This document shows, one piece after another, positions 1 to 6,130 of a stretch of DNA of 8,763 nt. The stretch lies in NCBI GenBank assembly GCA_030631625.1, contig DAOVKT010000108.1, positions 1 through 8,763 of the forward strand, written 5' to 3'. Position numbers and translations under genes: made by a program. The notes beneath the pieces are model-generated. The model did not search any database and was not told the origin of the DNA. It worked only from the letters and a program-made list of their open reading frames with translations. Source of the DNA: JAGLTZ01 sp023135015 (GTDB lineage Bacteria > Blakebacterota > Blakebacteria > Blakebacterales > Blakebacteraceae). Each line of letters opens with the position of its first letter. The stretch's first letter is position 1.

Positions 1-166
1 TACGACCATCTTCGGGGTCATGCCTCTGCTGCTGGCCAGGGGACCGGGGGCGGAGATCTGGCGGCCGCTGGCCACGGTCGTCGTCGGAGGGCTCTTCACC
101 TCCACCCTGGTTACCCTGATTATTCTTCCCCTCGTCTACCAGCGGATGAAGGAGCGTACGATATGA
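1..166 (+). CDS. RND-family efflux transporter, C-terminal end (partial)
   Basis: Only the last 54 residues are present, read in the frame starting at base 2 and ending at TGA 164-166. The segment TIFGVMPLLLARGPGAE is followed by WRPLATVVVGGLFTSTLVTL and a short hydrophobic stretch ending LPLVYQRMKER. This is the pattern of the last two transmembrane helices of AcrB/CusA-type inner-membrane pumps, where a G-x-x-P-L segment and a glycine-rich V-x-G-G-L helix precede the short cytoplasmic tail. Such proteins are proton-driven pumps working with a periplasmic adaptor and an outer-membrane channel; the rest of that system should lie to the left. The tail cannot tell a metal-exporting (HME) pump from a drug-exporting (HAE) one, though the RPLA-x-VV-x-GGL form suits the CusA/HME-like side. 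Its stop lies one base from the stop of the convergent peptidase gene. Confidence 0.88.
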   Translation, partial: TTIFGVMPLLLARGPGAEIWRPLATVVVGGLFTSTLVTLIILPLVYQRMKERTI

Positions 167-167
167 T

Positions 168-3137
168 TCAAAGCGGCCCCCCACCCGTGCCCGCCCCCGC
201 ACTCAGGTTGTTGTAGTGCAGGAGCGTATTGAATACCAAGAAGTATGAGCCGTGTGTCTCGCCGCGCCACATCGGGTTGATGCTGAACATCACGACGTGC
301 CCGTCCCCCAGCGGAGCATCCACCACCGCCGGTGCCCCGGCCAGCTCTTCGCCTCCCGCCAGGCCGCCGCTGATGAGCAGCTCGTCCGCATCCTGGCTGA
401 AGCGGAGGATAGTGCGCATCCTGGGGCGCACCGCGCCAAACTGCCCGCGACGCTGAGGCTCTTCCTCTTCCATCTCGCGCTCCTCCCGCTGCTGCTCGCG
501 CCACTCCTCGATGCCGCGCTGTCCCATGTCACGCGGGCGCCCCTGTGCCCTGTCGGGGTCATCGAGGCCACCCCGGCCCGAGGGCCGTCCCACGGCTCCG
601 GCTCCTCTGAAGCGACCGGCACCAGCTGCGCCGAAGCCGCCGCTGAAGACAGGGGAAGAGTTGAAGTAGACACCGAGTTCATCCTCGTAGCCGTAAGCAA
701 TGGGGCTGCGCCGGTCGGCAACCGTTGCCCTGAACACCCCTCCGCGCGCCCATAGGTTCTCCGTGTCTCGGATCGAGACTCCTGAAGCCAGCCCAAAGTG
801 GATCGGCAGTGCCGAGCTGTTTGTCATCGTGACGAACACCCCGCCCTCACGGATGAAGTCGCGCAGGTGGATCACGCCCTCCAGTTCCAGGCCGCCGCGG
901 ATGTCATCGGTCTCGTCCTGGACGCCTATGTTCGGCGTGAGTTCGCTCTTCTTCCACGGGATCGGATCGCCGGTCATCGCCAGGCCGTTGATGGTGCTCA
1001 TCACGTTGCTGGAAGAAGGACCGAAGATTATCACATCGTACAGGTCGCGCAGGTTGGGGATGTCGCGAACCTCATGTACCGAAATATAGTCGTAGGGGAT
1101 TTCCTCCGAATCGAGAGCGATCCGGACCCACCCCTCGGTCTGCGTGGATTGCCAGGTGTGCATCAGCGCCACCCGCGGCCGGGCCACCTCGTGGGTGGGC
1201 ACTTCCGGAAGGGCCGGGACACCGTAGGCGGTGAAACCGTATTCCGCTCCCGCCTCCTTGAGGCGATCTTCCAGATCTGCCGGATTGTCCACGACCTTAA
1301 GGATGAACGTCCCGGCGTTGAACTGCTGGTCTTCCACTGTGAACCCCTCTTCGGCGGCCTCGATCTTCAGGTCAGCGGCCTTGAAGCAGAAGGTGGCCAG
1401 CGGATTATCCGCCGTGTGGTTGATCAGGTAGGCTACAGGTCTGCGCCGCGAAAGACCGGTAACTCCGCCGGCGGCGGTGATCATTCCCTCGACAGGCTGC
1501 ATCCTGGTCTCGAGTACTTCGGTATCCTCTATCCGGACCACGTTCACGTTAAACAGCGGTCCCAGCATCCAGCCGACGTCGTCGTACGGCCGGGGGTCGT
1601 TGACGTTGAAGTACTGGCGGTCGAGCAGCATATCGGCCATGCGCGAGTAGGGCTGGTCCATCCTGATGATGTAGCTGTCCGCCGGGTATTCATCATCGCC
1701 AACTTTGAAATCGCGGGTCGCCTGATGGATCTCTACCCCCTGAGTGACAAAGAGGTTCAGCAGATCGGCCTGGAGCCCGGGCCGGGGTTCATCGGCCGGG
1801 AAGATGTAGGCGGCCGGGCCTTCATTGACGGCTTTGGCCACCGAGCGCTGCCCCTTCAGGTGGAAGTTCTCCATGAACTTGACCCGGTTGGTGGCCACGT
1901 GGTGGATGGCGATCAGCATCCCGCTCTGCATCAGGTTGGTGTTGTTCCGTATAGACCACATCACCCTGGGCACGGGGGGGTTCGGGCGGTACCACGCTCG
2001 TGTGCTTCTCGAAGATATCTGTCTCGTGCTGGCATTGCCCGCCCCCTGGGTCTCGTAGAAGCGCCCGATGGCATTGTGGCCGTTGGCGGCATAGAACATG
2101 TAGTTGGGGGTCCACCCGTCGTAGAAACCGTACGTCCAGACCCCCGGCACACCCAGCCGGGTCATCTCGCTGACCTCGGCGAATGCGATCTCGTACCACT
2201 CGTCCACGAGAATCGGGTCAATCCATGCATTGTAAGGTCCGGTTCCGGTGGAAACGTAAAGGTGCGAGGCCGACTCATGCAGGTCGTGGAACACCGTGGC
2301 GTGGTAATCCAGGTAGGTCTTTGCGACCATCCTCGAGAGGTTGAGCGAGAGGCCGATGTTGTCTCGGTTGTTGTCGTGGGCGACATACTTGCCCCAGTAG
2401 ATCAGCCGCGAGGGCACACTGGCGTCCGGGTCCTTGTGCCGGGCCATGTGCAGGTCCACCTGCTTGTCGCGGCCGTCCGGATCGGTCACCGGTGTCGTCA
2501 TGAAGATCAGGTTGTCACGGATCTCACGGATGAAGGGGGATTCGTCCACGGCCAGCCGGTAGACCAGTTCCATCAGCATCTCGGGCGAGCCGGTCTCCGG
2601 TGAGTGCAGTGCTCCCGTAGCCCAGTAGATCGGCTTGGCCTCGTTGACAAGCCTTTTCGCTTCGTCCTCGGACAGGTTACGCGGGTCAGACAGCCGGGCC
2701 GTCAGGTCCTTATAGTGGTCGAGGTATTGGATGGTCTGCTCGTCCGATATGACCACCAGGATCATCTCCCGACCCTCCTCACTCTCGCCTATTGTAAAGA
2801 CCTTCACGCGGGGCGAGGCGTTGGCCACCGCCCGCATGTAGCGGTGCACTTCATGCGAGTAGCTCAGCACGTCGGGGGCGCCCGCGATATGGCCCAGCAC
2901 ATCCTCTACGGTAGGCACCGTATCGGAAGCAGGTAGGTAATCCACGTAAGGGGTCAGGAAGAAAGGCTCTGTCGTGTACTCACGGATCTTTGCCGTGTAT
3001 CCCTCGTCGATCGCCTGCGTCTGCGCATGGAGACACGGTGCTGTGAGAAGAAGGACGAGGATGCCGGCTGTCAAACCACGACATATGGCATGGTATCGGT
3101 CCGGAAGGATCGGATTTCTCCAAATGAAGCTGTTCAT
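168..3137 (-). CDS. Large secreted M14-family zinc carboxypeptidase-like protein
   Basis: A 989-aa protein. I chose the ATG at 3137 because AGGAG lies 8 bases upstream and a signal peptide follows directly (hydrophobic core about residues 20-35, likely cleavage LHA-38|Q); the frame stays open further upstream but without coding character. The M14 catalytic set is recognisable: zinc ligands H178-S-P-E181, a D-P-D-G-R motif (219-223), HDNNRD (254-259) at the substrate-binding Asn-Arg position, D-L-H287 as third zinc ligand, and E362 in FYETQG as probable general base. Typical M14 domains are about 300 aa, so this is very long. Residues about 655-780 (VALMHTWQSTQTEGWVR, then DVIIFGP, and EGGVFVTM) look like a glutamine-amidotransferase-like fold. 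Residues 832-905 are Gly/Arg-rich then Glu/Arg-rich low complexity. Expected role is extracellular or periplasmic peptide degradation. It begins 37 bp after the ferredoxin gene and may be co-transcribed with it. The M14 assignment is firm; substrate and activity are not shown. Confidence 0.87.
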   Translation of the reverse strand: MNSFIWRNPILPDRYHAICRGLTAGILVLLLTAPCLHAQTQAIDEGYTAKIREYTTEPFFLTPYVDYLPASDTVPTVEDVLGHIAGAPDVLSYSHEVHRYMRAVANASPRVKVFTIGESEEGREMILVVISDEQTIQYLDHYKDLTARLSDPRNLSEDEAKRLVNEAKPIYWATGALHSPETGSPEMLMELVYRLAVDESPFIREIRDNLIFMTTPVTDPDGRDKQVDLHMARHKDPDASVPSRLIYWGKYVAHDNNRDNIGLSLNLSRMVAKTYLDYHATVFHDLHESASHLYVSTGTGPYNAWIDPILVDEWYEIAFAEVSEMTRLGVPGVWTYGFYDGWTPNYMFYAANGHNAIGRFYETQGAGNASTRQISSRSTRAWYRPNPPVPRVMWSIRNNTNLMQSGMLIAIHHVATNRVKFMENFHLKGQRSVAKAVNEGPAAYIFPADEPRPGLQADLLNLFVTQGVEIHQATRDFKVGDDEYPADSYIIRMDQPYSRMADMLLDRQYFNVNDPRPYDDVGWMLGPLFNVNVVRIEDTEVLETRMQPVEGMITAAGGVTGLSRRRPVAYLINHTADNPLATFCFKAADLKIEAAEEGFTVEDQQFNAGTFILKVVDNPADLEDRLKEAGAEYGFTAYGVPALPEVPTHEVARPRVALMHTWQSTQTEGWVRIALDSEEIPYDYISVHEVRDIPNLRDLYDVIIFGPSSSNVMSTINGLAMTGDPIPWKKSELTPNIGVQDETDDIRGGLELEGVIHLRDFIREGGVFVTMTNSSALPIHFGLASGVSIRDTENLWARGGVFRATVADRRSPIAYGYEDELGVYFNSSPVFSGGFGAAGAGRFRGAGAVGRPSGRGGLDDPDRAQGRPRDMGQRGIEEWREQQREEREMEEEEPQRRGQFGAVRPRMRTILRFSQDADELLISGGLAGGEELAGAPAVVDAPLGDGHVVMFSINPMWRGETHGSYFLVFNTLLHYNNLSAGAGTGGGPL

Positions 3138-3174
3138 GCCGGGATCTCCTGGACTGTACAGGTATGAGAGAATT

Positions 3175-3414
3175 TTATGGATCGGTGGATGCCTCGGATT
3201 CAATATCAGTGACAACGATGGCGAAATCGGGGCAGAGTAGCTCGCACAGGCGGCAGCCGGTACACACATCAGGATTGACCACTACCGCATAAATTCCTTC
3301 CATCTCCAGCACCCGCGGCTTGCACACCTCCACACACAATTCGCACCCCTTGCACCATTCACGCCGTATTTTGACCTCGTACGATGTTGCCCTGACGGTC
3401 TTCGATTCCGACAT
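3175..3414 (-). CDS. Two-[4Fe-4S] ferredoxin, KorD-like (orphan delta subunit)
   Basis: A 79-aa protein with two C-x2-C-x2-C-x3-C motifs: C21, C24, C27, C31 and C51, C54, C57, C61, the classical pattern for two [4Fe-4S] clusters. The second motif ends C-P-D-F-A-I, as in the delta subunit of 2-oxoacid:ferredoxin oxidoreductases and as in the KorD gene at 7899-8210 of this window. The first motif has K after its last Cys (CKP) instead of the usual CP. The frame can start at TTG 3417, but ATG 3414 is better: AGGAG lies 7 bases upstream of it and only 4 from the TTG. No alpha or beta oxidoreductase subunit adjoins it; neighbours are a small unknown gene upstream and the M14 peptidase downstream. 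It may be a stand-alone electron carrier or a spare delta subunit serving an enzyme elsewhere. The ferredoxin fold is near certain; the KorD label is a similarity call. Confidence 0.9.
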   Translation of the reverse strand: MSESKTVRATSYEVKIRREWCKGCELCVEVCKPRVLEMEGIYAVVVNPDVCTGCRLCELLCPDFAIVVTDIESEASTDP

Positions 3415-3477
3415 CAATATACTCCTGTATCGCCTGCCCAGATCAATATGCTGAGCGCCCTGGCTGGATAACAGGCT

Positions 3478-3526
3478 AAAAACTGCCGCTAGTGCGCCGC
3501 TCCGTAATTACGGAACGGCTCACTAG
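3478..3526 (-). terminator. Long palindrome plus T tract, candidate terminator
   Basis: Bases 3489-3526 form a 38-bp inverted repeat: 19-base arms (CTAGTG outermost, CCGTAA innermost) meeting at a central AATT with no spacer and only two mismatches. Read on the minus strand, it is followed six bases later by TTTTT (3478-3482). The arm contains the stop codon of the 72-aa gene, so the hairpin sits exactly at the gene end, as a rho-independent terminator would. The lack of a loop and the 6-base gap before the T run are atypical, so a protein-binding palindrome or a repeat element remains possible. If it terminates, the ferredoxin gene downstream needs its own promoter in 3415-3477; I see no clear one there. 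Confidence 0.5.
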
Positions 3527-3741
3527 ATATCCTCCAGCGGGCGGCGTAGCGGGTTGACCTGGAGTTCGAGGCCCTCGCTTTTCTCCAGCACCCATTCGAG
3601 CGCCTGGATAATCCCCACCGTACCGGCGATGCCCGTAAAATCGAGCGCAGACAGATGACCACTGCTGAGACTGCTTGTGGTATCTTGCATCGTCTGCCGG
3701 GCAGTCTTCAGCTGCTCAACGATCTCATCTTCGCTTCTCAT
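3523..3741 (-). CDS. Small hypothetical protein, 72 aa
   Basis: A 72-residue soluble protein beginning MRSEDEIVEQLKTARQTM and containing GIIQALEWVLEKSEG near residues 43-57. GGGA about 8 bases before the ATG supports the start. The layout of an acidic helical N-terminus, a Ser/Thr-rich linker and an A-L-E-W-V-L motif near the C-terminus resembles short helical-hairpin proteins of unknown function seen in many bacteria and archaea that open with R-S-E-E-E-I and close with A-L-E-W-V-L. There is no signal peptide, membrane segment or metal motif. It follows the 60-aa gene by 49 bp on the same strand, so the two are probably co-transcribed. Its TAG stop lies inside the 38-bp palindrome. Function unknown. 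Confidence 0.62.
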   Translation of the reverse strand: MRSEDEIVEQLKTARQTMQDTTSSLSSGHLSALDFTGIAGTVGIIQALEWVLEKSEGLELQVNPLRRPLEDI

Positions 3742-3790
3742 ACGTTATGTCCCTTTGTTGAGGTCTGCTATTTAGAGCCTGTACGGTTGG

Positions 3791-3973
3791 CTACTCGTAG
3801 ATCACCACGCATACGACCGTGTACTCTCCGGCCCCTCCACCCTCACCCCACCCTGTCATTTGAGCTTCGGTTATGAACGCTTGAGGAGACGTGCCCCTTA
3901 GCCAGGCATTCATCTCCTTCTCGAGCCCGACGACATTCGAGTTGGCAAAGACCTTCACCTTCTGAGGTTTCAT
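3791..3973 (-). CDS. Small hypothetical protein, 60 aa (Cse60-like pattern)
   Basis: A 60-aa protein. I placed the start at ATG 3973 rather than further upstream because GGAGG precedes it by about 10 bases and the sequence opens directly on a strand: KVKVFANSNVVGLEKEMNAW. The predicted order is a beta strand (KVKVFA), a helix (LEKEMNAWL), a strand near residues 33-40, a glycine-rich turn (GWGEGGGAGEY), then a hydrophobic strand TVVCVVIYE reaching the C-terminus. The K-V-F...L-E...N-x-W-L...Y-x-V-x-V-x-Y-E arrangement resembles the small Cse60-type proteins, for which no biochemical role is established; this is a pattern resemblance only. It is probably the first gene of a minus-strand unit with the 72-aa gene. 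Confidence 0.62.
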   Translation of the reverse strand: MKPQKVKVFANSNVVGLEKEMNAWLRGTSPQAFITEAQMTGWGEGGGAGEYTVVCVVIYE

Positions 3974-4037
3974 TATGGATTCCCCTCCGTAGTGGTTTCC
4001 AGGGGCGACAACATGCACACTTTCCCAGCGACGTGCG

Positions 4038-4112
4038 CTAGGAGCCTGTCGGAGAAACCGACGATAGCGAGGGTTTCGCTGGCGCCGGAGTGTTTCTCCG
4101 ACAGGCTCCTAG
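4038..4112. mobile_element. 75-bp MITE/REP-like inverted-repeat element with CTAG ends
   Basis: Two perfect 21-base inverted arms (4038-4058 and 4092-4112) enclose 33 bases. The outermost four bases on each side are CTAG. If these are target duplications, the element proper is 67 bp (4042-4108) with 17-bp terminal repeats GAGCCTGTCGGAGAAAC. A 4-bp CTAG fits the YTAR target preference known for several IS5- and IS701-type elements, which makes a non-autonomous MITE the leading idea. The centre holds a smaller hairpin, AGCGA-GGGTT-TCGCT (4066-4080). There is no coding capacity. It lies between genes, upstream of the 60-aa gene and downstream of the 209-aa gene, so insertion was probably neutral. 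A REP-type repeat or a terminator hairpin is the alternative. Confidence 0.6.
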
Positions 4113-4140
4113 TATATATGAAAATGGCCCGCCCGCTCAA
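4111..4140 (-). promoter_or_regulatory. Possible sigma70-type promoter for the small-gene unit
   Basis: On the minus strand TTGAGC (4135-4140) and TATACT (4111-4116, one mismatch to TATAAT) are 18 bases apart, placing a start site inside the right arm of the inverted-repeat element and upstream of the 60-aa gene. The -35 match is only 4 of 6, and the -10 overlaps the element's edge, so this is a weak call. Confidence 0.28.
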
Positions 4141-4158
4141 ATGAACGTGAGAGCGGAC
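4131..4158 (-). terminator. Weak candidate terminator after the SH3/BamE-like gene
   Basis: Read on the minus strand, GTCCGCTC (4151-4158) can pair with GAGCGGGC (4131-4138) through 8 positions including one G-U, around a 12-base loop, and is followed by GGGCCATTTT. It lies about 50 bases past the stop of the 209-aa gene. The loop is large and the T run is short and offset, so confidence is low; it also overlaps a possible promoter. Confidence 0.27.
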
Positions 4159-4206
4159 GAGCCTGGAACTGATGTATTTAGGAAGTGGGGCTCCGTTAAC
4201 CCTGGA

Positions 4207-4836
4207 TCACTTATCGGTAACTCTAGTGATCAGTTTTTTCCGGTAATCGAAAGTGAGACGCGTGGCACCCCTTCGCGGCGTTGAATCATACTCCCACAAC
4301 ACTCTGTCACCCATCGCCGTAGTTTCCAATACCCGCCTAGAATCCGGATCTCCCCACGAGTCCCGAACCTGATCCATGGTGAAGCCAATTTCGATCCGAC
4401 CTTGCAGGATCTTGGTTACCATTATCAGGTCCTTGTACTTCTCCAGCAGCTCATCCTCACGACGCCGGCGCTCAACACTATCCGCATCTTCCTCCTCCGG
4501 AGCCGCAATGGCGAGATCGGGGTCAGTCTCGGATAGGTAGTACCGGTGGGCGTAAAAACCTTCGGTGGTCTTGTACCAGTAATTGTTGTACATCTGGTCG
4601 GTGTAAACTTCGATCGGCATCCCGACCGGAACCGTCTTCTGGGTCTTTCCCATGGGATCGGGCTTGTCGTAGAGCCTCAGAACCTGAACCGGACCGTGCC
4701 CGATGACAAACATTGTTTTTGACGGCGGGTCCTGAATGGCCGGCTCAGCCTGAGCGGTTTTCGGAACGACCAGAACACCGACAACCAGCACAAGGGCGGC
4801 TGCACTGAAAATCGAAGATATGATGCGGTACTTCAT
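4207..4836 (-). CDS. Secreted protein with SH3-like and BamE/SmpA-like regions
   Basis: A 209-aa exported protein. The ATG at 4836 is chosen because GAGGAG precedes it by 9 bases and a clean signal peptide follows (MKYR, hydrophobic 8-24, cleavage near TAQA-30|E). There is no lipobox cysteine. Residues about 42-101 (MFVIGHGPVQVLRLYDKPD ... VPVGMPIEVY ... YWYKTTEGFYAHRYYLSE) have the spacing of a bacterial SH3-like (SH3b) domain: a short strand, the P-x-G turn, then W-Y-K-x-x-x-G-x-x-A-H. Residues 113-136 are a highly charged helix. Residues about 146-206 (IEIGFTMDQVRDSWGDPD, then RVLWEYD and TRLTFDYRKKLITRV) match the BamE/SmpA-type fold, where G-M-T-x-x-Q-V-x-x-x-W/L-G-x-P precedes W-x-Y and a final strand pair. 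It probably acts in the periplasm or on the envelope as an adaptor. Acylphosphatase lies 183 bp upstream on the same strand. Specific function unknown. Confidence 0.78.
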   Translation of the reverse strand: MKYRIISSIFSAAALVLVVGVLVVPKTAQAEPAIQDPPSKTMFVIGHGPVQVLRLYDKPDPMGKTQKTVPVGMPIEVYTDQMYNNYWYKTTEGFYAHRYYLSETDPDLAIAAPEEEDADSVERRRREDELLEKYKDLIMVTKILQGRIEIGFTMDQVRDSWGDPDSRRVLETTAMGDRVLWEYDSTPRRGATRLTFDYRKKLITRVTDK

Positions 4837-4928
4837 TCCTGGGTTCTCCTCGTGGGATGGGGCCCACGGCACCGGAGCAGTGATGGTTGCCGATGCCTGA
4901 AGGACCGGAGCACTACTTTCAATCTTAC

Positions 4929-4957
4929 AAATTAGCCGGACGGCCGTACACTGTCCA
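4929..4957 (-). promoter_or_regulatory. Possible promoter of the SH3/BamE-like gene
   Basis: On the minus strand TGGACA (4952-4957, five of six to TTGACA) is 17 bases from TAATTT (4929-4934, three of six). It is suitably placed about 90 bases upstream of the ATG, in the 183-bp gap after acylphosphatase. The weak -10 makes it tentative. Confidence 0.25.
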
Positions 4958-5019
4958 GTTGTGAACTGCGAAAATTTTACCCGATGTAGCAGCCGTAGCG
5001 ACCGATACTGCCACACCGA

Positions 5020-5310
5020 TCAGAATCGAATACGGAAGTCAACCGCGCCTTCGGGCGGTTTTTCAGAAGCAATCACCGAGTCGACGCGTGAGCCGAGCGG
5101 CCCCCTGCCGACCTCATCCAGGAAATCGTCAACCTTCTGAACCGGTCCCTCAACCTCAAGTTCTACACGTCCATCGGGGAGATTCCTCACCCAGCCGGCG
5201 AGCTTCATCCGGTTGCCGACCCGTTCAACGAACCAGCGAAAATTAACGCCCTGTACGACACCGGATACGAAAGCATGCATGCGGACGGGGTCACCAGTCT
5301 GTTCAGTCAT
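5020..5310 (-). CDS. acyP: Acylphosphatase
   Basis: A 96-aa protein, the normal size for this family of small cytosolic enzymes that hydrolyse the carboxyl-phosphate bond of acylphosphates to a carboxylate and phosphate. Both family signatures are intact: V-S-G-V-V-Q-G-V-N-F-R (residues 15-25), where R25 binds the phosphate, and G-W-V-R-N-L-P-D-G-R-V-E-L-E-V-E-G (39-55), where N43 positions the attacking water. The ends of the ferredoxin-like fold (VDDFLDEVGRGP and VDFRIRF) are also typical. I chose ATG 5310; the frame opens at 5358 but those residues are not family-like. The ribosome site is weak: AGG sits 10 bases upstream, inside the short palindrome AGGTAGTTACCT. It stands alone, with the 200-aa gene divergent upstream. 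Function by family is confident; the physiological substrate is unknown. Confidence 0.95.
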   Translation of the reverse strand: MTEQTGDPVRMHAFVSGVVQGVNFRWFVERVGNRMKLAGWVRNLPDGRVELEVEGPVQKVDDFLDEVGRGPLGSRVDSVIASEKPPEGAVDFRIRF

Positions 5311-5500
5311 GAGGTAACTACCTGTATATCTTCGGTTGTGGAATGTTACCTTCGACACTGAAAATCACCGATCTAATCCCGGAAAGCTAGGTATTAAGTT
5401 AGTGTGCGCGGGCTTTCCGGTGCACGATGAATCCGTTATCGTAGGACGCATAATCGACCGATTCAGAAAGCGCTACCCGGATGAGGAAAACAGGTGGCTT

Positions 5501-6103
5501 ATGGGTCTCTTCGATAGACTTCGGGATTCAATCCGCAGGCGGTCCCGCCGAGGGCTCGGTTCCATGGGCGGTAAGGATATCCGCGATATCGTCGAGGAGA
5601 GCCTGGAGGAGACCGAGGTGACGAGCGAGCTGGTTGAGCGCGCCCAGGATGCACACGATCGGGCCCGCGACCTGATGCGCCAGGGTCACTTCGAAGAATC
5701 GCTGGAACGCTTCCGTGCGTCGCTCGAGGCCTGGGAAGCCCAGGCCGCCGTATGCCGTGAAAAGAGGTTCAAGAACCTGTGGAGGGGGAAGCCACTGCAG
5801 GTGGGCCGTGAAATGGAGGACCTCCGGATAAACCATCTGGATGTCCTCGATGTCGACAGCTTCCAATTCCTGGCCCGCCGTGCCATGCTGAGGAAGAACC
5901 AGCTCGCGCAGGTTCTTCAGCTGGCCGGTGGAAAGGAAGGCACCTCGGAGAAAGAAATCCACGAAGCATTCGCTGCCGACCAGCGTGAAGAGATCCGTGC
6001 CATCATCTTCCACGCCGAGCGCAGGGGGTGGCTACGGAGGGAAAGCAAAACCGGCCACTACTATCTTCAGACCAGCAGCTCAGCGCCCGAGGTATCCCCG
6101 TAA
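5501..6103 (+). CDS. Hypothetical protein: TPR-like helices and probable winged helix
   Basis: A 200-aa cytosolic protein I do not recognise as a named family. The frame is open from 5336, but ATG 5501 (MGLFDRLRDSIRRRSRRG) looks like a natural N-terminus and has AGG six bases before it within AGGTGG. Residues 1-20 are strongly basic and amphipathic, which could favour membrane or nucleic-acid contact. Residues about 42-88 (ERAQDAHDRARDLMRQGHFEESLERFRASLEAWEAQA) read like one TPR-type helical hairpin, with the G-x-F/Y-x-x-S/A-L-x-x-F pattern. Residues about 125-190 (LARRAMLRKNQLAQVLQ ... EIRAIIFHAERRGWLRRE ... GHYYLQ) suggest a winged-helix fold with G-W-L plus a terminal strand. It ends 27 bp from the convergent GGDEF gene. 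A regulatory or scaffolding role is possible but unproven. Confidence 0.72.
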   Translation: MGLFDRLRDSIRRRSRRGLGSMGGKDIRDIVEESLEETEVTSELVERAQDAHDRARDLMRQGHFEESLERFRASLEAWEAQAAVCREKRFKNLWRGKPLQVGREMEDLRINHLDVLDVDSFQFLARRAMLRKNQLAQVLQLAGGKEGTSEKEIHEAFAADQREEIRAIIFHAERRGWLRRESKTGHYYLQTSSSAPEVSP

Positions 6104-6130
6104 AACTGACTTCTTCCGGTTTCAGAGAGA

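Noticed and set aside
798..2603. A 601-codon open frame on the plus strand opposite the M14 peptidase gene.
   Set aside because: It is a codon-bias shadow: rich in His, Val, Gly and Arg, has no recognisable motif, and the opposite strand carries a complete M14 catalytic set.
3770..3790. AGCCTGTACGG, partly like the arm of the inverted-repeat element (AGCCTGTCGG).
   Set aside because: The match is short and gapped and has no inverted partner, so it is probably chance.
5528..6013. A 161-codon frame on the minus strand opposite the 200-aa gene.
   Set aside because: It lacks a recognisable domain, and the plus-strand frame has better start context and coherent helical structure.
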